DNA from: DATLBY01 sp035526665
GTDB taxonomy: Bacteria > Acidobacteriota > Terriglobia > Bryobacterales > Bryobacteraceae
Length of the DNA stretch: 6,621 bases
NCBI GenBank assembly: GCA_035526665.1
Contig: DATLBY010000401.1
Location: 1 to 6,621 of the forward strand
Direction: 5' to 3'
The first letter of the stretch is position 1. Each line of letters starts with the position of its first letter. Below are positions 1 through 5,412 of this stretch, in pieces. Made by a program: the position numbers and the translations under genes. Under the pieces are notes generated by a model that worked only from the letters and a program-made list of their open reading frames with translations, made no database searches and was not told where the DNA came from.

Positions 1-1
1 A

Positions 2-556
2 GCCGATCGCGGGCCTAATACGGGCGACATCACGCATTACTTCATCACGGAATGGGTGTACGAGCTGCCGCGGTTGAAATCCTGGAATACCGTTGCGCGA
101 AGTGCGCTGGGCGGCTGGCAGGTCACCGGCATTTATCTGGCTCGCTCAGGCGATCCTGTCAATCTGTCGGAGACCTCAGCTCGGCAGGTGAGCCGCCCCG
201 ATTACATCGGCGGCGAAGTCTACAAGAGCGACTACCGGCAGACGCTCCAGTATCTGAACCGTTCCGCCTTCGCGCTGGTGCCTCTGGGCGAAATCTCACG
301 GGCCAGCATCCGTCCCGGCAATGTGGGCAACGGAGCCATCCGCAACCCGGGAGCGGTGAACTTTGATCTCTCGATCGCCAAGAACTTCTCTCTCACGGAG
401 CGAACGCGCCTGCAGATCCGGACCGACATGTTCAATGCGCTGAATCACACGAATCTCACGGGCCTGCGCACGAGTCTCAACGACGCATTTTTTGGGCAAT
501 TGCTGGGAACGGCCGGCGCGAGAGTCATTCAGCTCAACGCACGATTCAGCTTTTGA
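2..556 (+). CDS. C-terminal part of a TonB-dependent receptor (Oar-like outer-membrane beta-barrel), 5' end outside window
   Basis: The frame is open from the left edge, so this is the last 184 residues of a longer protein. A GTG at 56 is internal, because family-like sequence precedes it. What is seen: barrel-type alternation and receptor hallmarks in the usual order, namely 'LGGWQVTGIYLARSGDPVNL' (about residues 33-52), 'GNVGNGAIRNPG' followed by 'FDLSIAKNF', and 'RLQIRTDMFNALNHTNL' shortly before the end. The last residues are 'LNARFSF', with the terminal Phe expected for recognition by the BAM outer-membrane assembly machinery. From family knowledge, such proteins are about 1,000-1,200 residues with an N-terminal carboxypeptidase-regulatory-like domain and plug, which would lie upstream. 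The visible part has no cysteine. It precedes a second receptor of the same family on the same strand by 83 bp, and the two C-termini are clearly related but divergent, so this is not a recent duplication. Substrate unknown. Confidence 0.9.
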   Translation, partial: ADRGPNTGDITHYFITEWVYELPRLKSWNTVARSALGGWQVTGIYLARSGDPVNLSETSARQVSRPDYIGGEVYKSDYRQTLQYLNRSAFALVPLGEISRASIRPGNVGNGAIRNPGAVNFDLSIAKNFSLTERTRLQIRTDMFNALNHTNLTGLRTSLNDAFFGQLLGTAGARVIQLNARFSF

Positions 557-576
557 TGGCTGGCGCGGCGCATTCT

Positions 577-604
577 TTGCCCGCATGCCTGCTTCTGATA
601 CGAT
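577..604 (+). promoter_or_regulatory. Possible sigma-70-type promoter with extended -10 for the complete receptor gene
   Basis: The 83-bp gap between the two receptor genes holds TTGCCC (577-582) as a -35-like element. After a 16-bp spacer comes TACGAT (599-604), which matches four of six consensus -10 positions. It is preceded by TG one base upstream (596-597), giving an extended -10. Transcription would start near 611, leaving a leader of about 29 nt before the ATG at 640. If real, the second receptor can be transcribed independently of the first. The -35 is weak and acidobacterial promoters are poorly defined, so this is a suggestion only. Confidence 0.3.
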
Positions 605-626
605 CCATGCAAGCCGTTAAAGTTCT

Positions 627-632
627 GGGGTG
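627..632 (+). promoter_or_regulatory. Ribosome binding site supporting the ATG at 640
   Basis: GGGGTG lies seven bases upstream of the ATG at 640, a normal Shine-Dalgarno spacing. Together with the signal peptide that begins directly at that ATG, it supports this start over the in-frame GTG two codons later. Confidence 0.55.
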
Positions 633-639
633 AAAACAA

Positions 640-3600
640 ATGATTGTGGGAATTCGAATTGCTTTCGTTGTATCCATCGCGGCATTGTGTGCGACGAAAG
701 CGTCCGCGCAGCAATCCACGGCGCGCTTATTGGGGACGGTGACGGACCAAAGCGGCGCTGTCATAGCGGGCGCCGCCGTGCGGGCTGCCAACTTGGCCAC
801 CGCTATCGACCGCACCGCAAAGACTGACGATTCAGGTGAGTACTCCATCAGTTCGCTCCCGATCGGCGAATACTCGGTGACGGTGGAGGCCGCCGGGTTT
901 AAGAAAGCGGCCGTTCGAAACCTCGCGCTGCAGGTGAACCAGGAGGCGCGTCTCGACCTGCAGTTGACGGTTGGCTCAGCCAGCGAGAGCGTGCAAGTAG
1001 AGGCGCAGGCGCCGCTGCTGGTAACCGACAGCTCCGCGGTGGGACAGGTGATCGAGAATAAGGCAATCGTGAACATGCCGCTGAACGGCCGGGCATTCTG
1101 GCAGTTGGCGCAGCTTACGCCAGGCGTCGTCTTCACGCCGGGGGGCTCGGACATCAGCGCCGGCGGCCAGGGGATTCGCGCCACGCGCATTGGTCTGCGT
1201 ATCAGCGGCAGCAGCCGGCTGTCAGGCGGCTGGTTTCTCGACGGGTTTGACATTACCGAGTACGAGCTCGGCGCCACCAGCATCACTCCCTCTACCGATG
1301 CGCTGGAGGAGTTCAAGGTGATGTCCGGTGGGATGAGCGCCGAGTACGCGCTTCCATCCGTGATCAACGCAGCTCTGAAGAGCGGAGGGAATGCTTTTCA
1401 CGGCGCTGTTTATGAGTTTCTCCGCAATGAGAAGCTGGAGGCGCGCAACTTCTTTGCCCAAAGCAGGACGCCGCTCAAGCGAAATCAGTTCGGGACCACG
1501 CTGGGCGGTCCGATAAAACGTAACCGGGTATTCTTCTTCACCGACTACGAAGGAAGCCGCACGCGGCAGGGGAGCACCTTCAATTCCGTGGTGCCGAGCA
1601 CGAAGGAGCTGGCGGGAGACTTCAGCAGCGGACGGCCGATCTACGATCCGCTGACGACACGCGAGAACCCTGCCGTTCCCGGCCAGTTCACCCGCGACCG
1701 GTTCCCCGGAAACATAATTCCGGCCAACCGGCTGTCCTCGCAGGCGCTCTTCTTCAAGTCGCTGTTTCCCGTTCCGAACAGCGGCGACAGCCGTTTTGTT
1801 TACTCGCCGGCGCTCGGCCTGGACAGCGATAAGTTCGACATCAAAATTAGTCCCAGGCTCACGGAAAAAGACAACCTGGTGAGCCGCTATTCCTACGTGA
1901 ACAACAACGAGACGGACCCGGCGGCGTATCCCGGCCTCGGCAACTATCCGCTCACCAGCCGGTCGCAAAATGCGGGCTTGAGCTATGTGCATATCTTTAA
2001 CCCGGGCGTAACCAGCGAGATTGGATACAACTATTACCGGACCTTCTTTTATTTCCTGAACGCGAGCGCCTTCAACGGGAAGGATGTCGTGAATCTCGCG
2101 GGCATAAAAGGCTTCGAGGGCGTCTCGAACCTGCAGCCGGCAGCTCCTCAGATCAACCTTTCCGGTTACCGCGCCATTGAGGGGAGTACGGATAACCGGC
2201 CCAAGGCGAACCGGATCCGGACGTATCAATACCGGGCGTCGCTCTCCTGGAATCACGGCTCCCACGATATGAAGTTCGGCGCGCAGCTGAGTCACCAGGC
2301 ACACGCCTTCCTGAATGGGAACGCCTCCCAGGGCACATTCAATTTCGACGGCCGGTACACGCAGGATCCGCTCAACCAGGGCAACAGCGGCAACGCCTAC
2401 GCCGATTTTCTGCTGGGGTATCCAAACAGCGTCCAACGAGCCTCGCCCATTCAAATCTTCGGAAACACCGGCGATTTCTGGAGCTTTTATGGCCAGGACA
2501 ATTACCGGGCAACCCGCAATCTGACTTTGAACATCGGGCTTCGCTGGGAAATGAACTCGTTCTTCGATGGGATTCGCGGGCAGACAAACGCATTTGATTT
2601 TGAAACGGGCAAGGTGATTATTCCCACCAGGAACGGCCAACCCGATCTGGACGTTCAGCCCGGCGTTAGGCAGATTCTGCCGGTGTTCCGCGACCTGATC
2701 GAGACGAGTGAGGAAAAGGGATTGCCCTGGTCCATCCGTTATCCCAGCAGACGGGACATCGCACCACGTTTCGGGTTCGCATGGCGTCCGTTCGGCAGCG
2801 ACAAATGGGTGATCCGGTCGGCCTATGGAATCTTCTATGTGTATCCGGATTCCAATATCACCCTCGGCATGGTGAGAACTCCCCCATTCGTGATTCTCCA
2901 GGTGATCAATAATGATGTTCCGACGCGAGCCACTCTGGCTCCCAGGCGAACTTTAGCCGATTACTTTCTGGGACAGCCTCTGGTCGACCGGAATGCGACG
3001 CCCAGCATCAGCACCGGCGGCACGCGCTACCGGACTACCTATACCCAGACTTGGAACTTGAACGTGCAGCGGCAATTCGCGAATAACTACGCGGCCGAGA
3101 TAGGATATGTGGCCAACAAGGGAACGCGCACTCAGCACTCCACCAATTACAATGTGCCGTTACCCGGACCGGGAAATGTGCAGGCCCGGCGGCCGTACCC
3201 GCAGTGGGGCGTCCTCGATTACAAGATCTGGGGCGGCTCCAGCAGCTATCACAGCCTGCAGGCCAAGATGGAGAAGCGCTTTTCCGGAGGGGCTTCGTTC
3301 CTGGCCTCCTATGCCTGGTCAAAGTGCCTCGATGGTCCGGGCAGCGAGGAGGGCGGCTCTCCGGTCTACTATCTGGACAACCTCAACAAGGGCCCGTGCT
3401 CATTCGACGTCCCGCATAATTTTGTGACCAGCTATATTCTGGAACTCCCCTTCGGCAAAGGAAAGAAATACTTCTCCACGGCTCCCAAGGCGGTGAATTT
3501 CCTGATTGGCGGCTGGCAGTGGCAGGGCATCAACACGCTGCAATCCGGCGTGCCATACACCGTGGGAATCAGCCTGGATAGAGCCAATACCGGGGTCGGC

Positions 3601-3984
3601 GGTCAGCGGCCCGACGCAATCGCGAAACCGGTGGAACCGCGGACGCTAGACTGCTGGTATTACACGTCAGCCAATTCCGCATGCCGCGCCCTGCTGCCGG
3701 CCCAGGCCGACACCTTTGTCTTGCCGGCGCAATACACCTATGGCAACGCTGGAAGGAACATTCTCCGCGGGGATAAGCTGATCCAACTGGATATGTCGAT
3801 GATCAAGAACTTCCACGTCACGGAGACGAAGGTTTTTGATTTTCGGGCCCAGGTGTTTAACCTTACGAACACTCCCAGCTTCAGCGGCCCAAGCGGCAAT
3901 AGTAATCTAGCCACGGGTGGTCAGGTCACGTCGACGCGCAATAAGGCTCGAGTATTCGAGTTCGGACTCAAATTCGCGTTTTAA
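640..3984 (+). CDS. TonB-dependent receptor with N-terminal carboxypeptidase-regulatory-like domain (Oar-like family)
   Basis: Complete 1114-residue outer-membrane protein. Residues 1-23 form a Sec signal peptide (Arg6, hydrophobic core, 'ASA' then Gln24 as the likely cleavage site). Residues about 27-110 fit a carboxypeptidase-regulatory-like beta-sandwich ('GTVTDQSGAVIAGAAV', 'DDSGEYSISSLPIGEYSVTV'). Residues about 125-255 fit the plug, with 'NMPLNGRAFWQLAQLTPGV' at 145-163. The rest is barrel, opening with 'RNQFGTTLGGPIKRNRVFFF' (281-300) and including 'TWNLNVQRQF' (804-813), 'GNAGRNILRG' (1035-1044) and a terminal 'FGLKFAF'. The length is typical of the acidobacterial family. In this family the receptor is thought to bind or import large substrates, possibly glycans or peptides, using TonB energy; that function is inference here. 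No convincing TonB box was seen. Apart from Cys17 in the signal peptide, cysteines occur only as two close pairs, 896/920 and 1005/1015, probably in surface loops. The stop TAA is 2 bp from the stop of the convergent neighbour. Confidence 0.95.
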   Translation: MIVGIRIAFVVSIAALCATKASAQQSTARLLGTVTDQSGAVIAGAAVRAANLATAIDRTAKTDDSGEYSISSLPIGEYSVTVEAAGFKKAAVRNLALQVNQEARLDLQLTVGSASESVQVEAQAPLLVTDSSAVGQVIENKAIVNMPLNGRAFWQLAQLTPGVVFTPGGSDISAGGQGIRATRIGLRISGSSRLSGGWFLDGFDITEYELGATSITPSTDALEEFKVMSGGMSAEYALPSVINAALKSGGNAFHGAVYEFLRNEKLEARNFFAQSRTPLKRNQFGTTLGGPIKRNRVFFFTDYEGSRTRQGSTFNSVVPSTKELAGDFSSGRPIYDPLTTRENPAVPGQFTRDRFPGNIIPANRLSSQALFFKSLFPVPNSGDSRFVYSPALGLDSDKFDIKISPRLTEKDNLVSRYSYVNNNETDPAAYPGLGNYPLTSRSQNAGLSYVHIFNPGVTSEIGYNYYRTFFYFLNASAFNGKDVVNLAGIKGFEGVSNLQPAAPQINLSGYRAIEGSTDNRPKANRIRTYQYRASLSWNHGSHDMKFGAQLSHQAHAFLNGNASQGTFNFDGRYTQDPLNQGNSGNAYADFLLGYPNSVQRASPIQIFGNTGDFWSFYGQDNYRATRNLTLNIGLRWEMNSFFDGIRGQTNAFDFETGKVIIPTRNGQPDLDVQPGVRQILPVFRDLIETSEEKGLPWSIRYPSRRDIAPRFGFAWRPFGSDKWVIRSAYGIFYVYPDSNITLGMVRTPPFVILQVINNDVPTRATLAPRRTLADYFLGQPLVDRNATPSISTGGTRYRTTYTQTWNLNVQRQFANNYAAEIGYVANKGTRTQHSTNYNVPLPGPGNVQARRPYPQWGVLDYKIWGGSSSYHSLQAKMEKRFSGGASFLASYAWSKCLDGPGSEEGGSPVYYLDNLNKGPCSFDVPHNFVTSYILELPFGKGKKYFSTAPKAVNFLIGGWQWQGINTLQSGVPYTVGISLDRANTGVGGQRPDAIAKPVEPRTLDCWYYTSANSACRALLPAQADTFVLPAQYTYGNAGRNILRGDKLIQLDMSMIKNFHVTETKVFDFRAQVFNLTNTPSFSGPSGNSNLATGGQVTSTRNKARVFEFGLKFAF

Positions 3985-4000
3985 AACTATAGGGCGCGAA
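3973..4000. terminator. Inverted repeat spanning both convergent stop codons, possible bidirectional terminator or 3' hairpin
   Basis: TTCGCG (3973-3978) and CGCGAA (3995-4000) are perfect inverted arms around the two stop codons (TAA at 3982-3984 on +, TAG at 3989-3987 on -). In a + strand transcript the stem can extend inward by three U-G pairs and one U-A pair, giving about 10 pairs with an 8-nt loop. On the minus strand only the six outer pairs form. A second palindrome, GTTTTAAAAC (3978-3987), sits inside. No T-run follows on either side, so this is not a canonical intrinsic terminator. With only 2 bp between the genes, any terminator would have to overlap the coding ends or lie inside the opposite gene. 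Confidence 0.3.
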
Positions 4001-5324
4001 CTGTCACCAGGGTCGCAGTCACAGGCACCTTGTCGTGAACCTCTGTCTTGAGGACCGCCTGGAAATGCCACGGGCCAGTGTGCCCCTGAGAAGATTGCTT
4101 CAGGCGGCTGAGCAGTTGGCCCAATGTGTCCTCACGCGTGATGTATTCCGTGGCAATCTGGGTCGCTTGGGCATTCAGACCGCTGACCAACAGGAGTTCG
4201 CGGCCGCCTTCCAAACCAGGGATCATCGAGATGAGAGCGTATTCCTGATCGCCTTCGGTGTCCCCGGAGGAATAAGCAATCTGGTACTCAGCCTGCTCGC
4301 CGGCCGCCGGATGCGTATTTACGATACTGCGCTGCCGAGCCTCGTTCGTCGTAGTCAGGCGAAAGGGATATTTCTTCAGCAGTGGATCGATCCACTGATT
4401 GGCCTCGCTGTGACCAAGAAGAATGAGATTGCCTTTCTTAACATCCTCCCAACTGACGAAACGGCTCTGCGTCGTGAGCACGGAAACTCCGCCGCGGGTG
4501 AGCAAAGCAGTGAGATACACGGCTGCGATGGCTTCTCCGATCTTGGTCTGGTTAATAGCGGGATCGGAATAAAGGAAGCCGCCGGGAGGCAGATGAAAAG
4601 TATCACGCAGCGATTTCTCATGACTCGGGTGAACCAGGTGGCGGGGTGGAACAGAATCCGGCGGCAGCGGCTTGTCGAAGTACTTAACCACGGTGGTCAT
4701 GGGATTACTAAAGCAGAGGATTGCTTCATGATTCGCGGCTAGCCATGGCCCCCACACCTCTCGGACCACGCTGGAAACTCCGGATTTAGGGCCGCCCGCC
4801 ACCCGCTCCCACACAAACGTTCCGATGAACGCGCCGGCTAGAAAGAGAAGACACCCGGCGAGTATCCATGCGCCTAGTCCGCTGAACGGACGTGGCTCCG
4901 GCACGCTAACGGGCTGCTCGACGATCGGCGCGGGCTGCACTAGGGCAGGAGGAGGTTCTTCGCGGAGGCGCCGGAAAGCAGGAACATACCGGCCCACCGG
5001 CAGTTCGATGCGGACGGAATGTTCCTTGCCTTCGCCGAGATAATATTCGTGTAGTTTCTGCCGCAGGCTATGAGCTTGCCGCCGGACAATGGAATCCTCG
5101 CTCGGCGAATAGGCCGGTCCGCGCTGAAAGACTTCGCTGCCAATCAGGTATTCATTGATCTTGCAGCCTTCGCCGCGCAAGGTCATTTCACAGATGTACT
5201 GCAGGAAGCGCTGCAGCCGTTCCGAGCGCTGAAACGTGGGACTGCGCAGCACCGCCTGCAACTCGTCCTGCGCGTCCTCCGGTGTAATCGAATCTTGTAA
5301 TTCTGAAATACTCTTTTCAGGCAT
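3987..5324 (-). CDS. Putative single-pass membrane regulator: N-terminal acidobacterial DNA-binding-like module, TM helix, extracytoplasmic domain
   Basis: Complete 445-residue protein. Residues about 19-117 form a charged, mostly helical module ('SERLQRFLQYICEMTLRG', 'INEYLIGSEVFQRG', 'EDSIVRRQAHSLRQKL') ending in 'RIELPVGRYVPAFR'. From memory this module heads many acidobacterial proteins annotated as CadC-like or TolB/TPR-type; a winged-helix role is inference. A proline-rich linker follows (about 118-147), then one hydrophobic helix (about 149-171, 'LGAWILAGCLLFLAGAFIGT') and a domain of about 260 residues (185-445) that I cannot name. It contains 'EAILCFSNP' (200-208), 'GNLILLGHSEANQWIDPLL' (298-316) and 'EYALISMIPGLEGGRELLLVSG' in two parts (361-370, 371-382). 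No enzyme motif is obvious. Arg/Lys around the N-domain fit N-in topology. The ATG at 5324 is the only usual start, because an in-frame TAA lies at 5360-5358. The closest purine-rich site (GGGAG, 5343-5339) is a long 14 nt away. It lies 88 bp downstream of the DUF1501 gene on the same strand. Confidence 0.8.
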   Translation of the reverse strand: MPEKSISELQDSITPEDAQDELQAVLRSPTFQRSERLQRFLQYICEMTLRGEGCKINEYLIGSEVFQRGPAYSPSEDSIVRRQAHSLRQKLHEYYLGEGKEHSVRIELPVGRYVPAFRRLREEPPPALVQPAPIVEQPVSVPEPRPFSGLGAWILAGCLLFLAGAFIGTFVWERVAGGPKSGVSSVVREVWGPWLAANHEAILCFSNPMTTVVKYFDKPLPPDSVPPRHLVHPSHEKSLRDTFHLPPGGFLYSDPAINQTKIGEAIAAVYLTALLTRGGVSVLTTQSRFVSWEDVKKGNLILLGHSEANQWIDPLLKKYPFRLTTTNEARQRSIVNTHPAAGEQAEYQIAYSSGDTEGDQEYALISMIPGLEGGRELLLVSGLNAQATQIATEYITREDTLGQLLSRLKQSSQGHTGPWHFQAVLKTEVHDKVPVTATLVTVRAL

Positions 5325-5353
5325 CCTGGCCCAAAGTTCTCCCAGTTCGTACT

Positions 5354-5369
5354 GAGTTTACTCCAGAGT
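5354..5369. repeat. Alternating GAGT/ACTC/GAGT palindromes upstream of the putative regulator
   Basis: GAGT (5354-5357), ACTC (5360-5363) and GAGT (5366-5369) are spaced by 2 bp, so the middle arm is the inverse of both neighbours. CTGA (5352-5355) and TCAG (5369-5372) form a further outer inverted pair. The 2-nt loops are too short for RNA hairpins, so if functional it would be as a DNA site, for example an operator for the regulator itself. Arms this short can occur by chance. Confidence 0.25.
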
Positions 5370-5379
5370 CAGGGGATGC

Positions 5380-5392
5380 CGCGAGTATCGCG
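5380..5392. repeat. Short perfect hairpin CGCGA-GTA-TCGCG
   Basis: A 5-bp GC-rich stem with a 3-nt loop. On the + strand it is followed directly by TTTT (5393-5396), resembling a weak intrinsic terminator for rightward antisense transcription. On the minus strand, the direction of both flanking genes, no T-run follows, so it would not be expected to stop DUF1501 transcription. It could instead stabilise the DUF1501 mRNA 3' end or structure the regulator's leader. Confidence 0.3.
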
Positions 5393-5412
5393 TTTTCAAT
5401 ATTCGGTAAAGC

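Larger units (their letters stand above)
5325..5412 (-). other. 88-bp gap between DUF1501 gene and putative regulator, with small palindromes and no clear promoter
   Basis: This is the leader of the putative regulator. On the minus strand I find a TTGAAA hexamer but no acceptable -10 at 16-18 bp, so either the regulator is read through from the DUF1501 gene or its promoter is not of sigma-70 type. The gap contains a 5-bp hairpin (5380-5392) and overlapping GAGT/ACTC palindromes (5354-5369), annotated separately. Confidence 0.5.

Noticed and set aside
52..366. Possible frameshifted or overlapping gene at the left edge
   Set aside because: The receptor frame is intact from base 2 to the stop at 556. 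The overlapping +1 frame is Arg/Ser/Gly-rich noise.
546..1367. Antisense open frame of 273 codons covering the receptor start
   Set aside because: It would run through the promoter region, signal peptide and plug coding of the receptor. Its Ser/Ala/Pro-rich composition looks like a shadow and no family is recognised.
1222..2640. Long antisense open frame of 472 codons inside the complete receptor gene
   Set aside because: It lies opposite a strongly supported receptor frame, has no recognisable domain or signal, and its Arg/Val/Pro-rich composition is what GC-rich coding DNA gives on the opposite strand.
4035..4742. Forward open frame of 235 codons opposite the putative regulator
   Set aside because: It overlaps the C-terminal domain of a frame with coherent domain structure and has no credible ribosome site or known motif.
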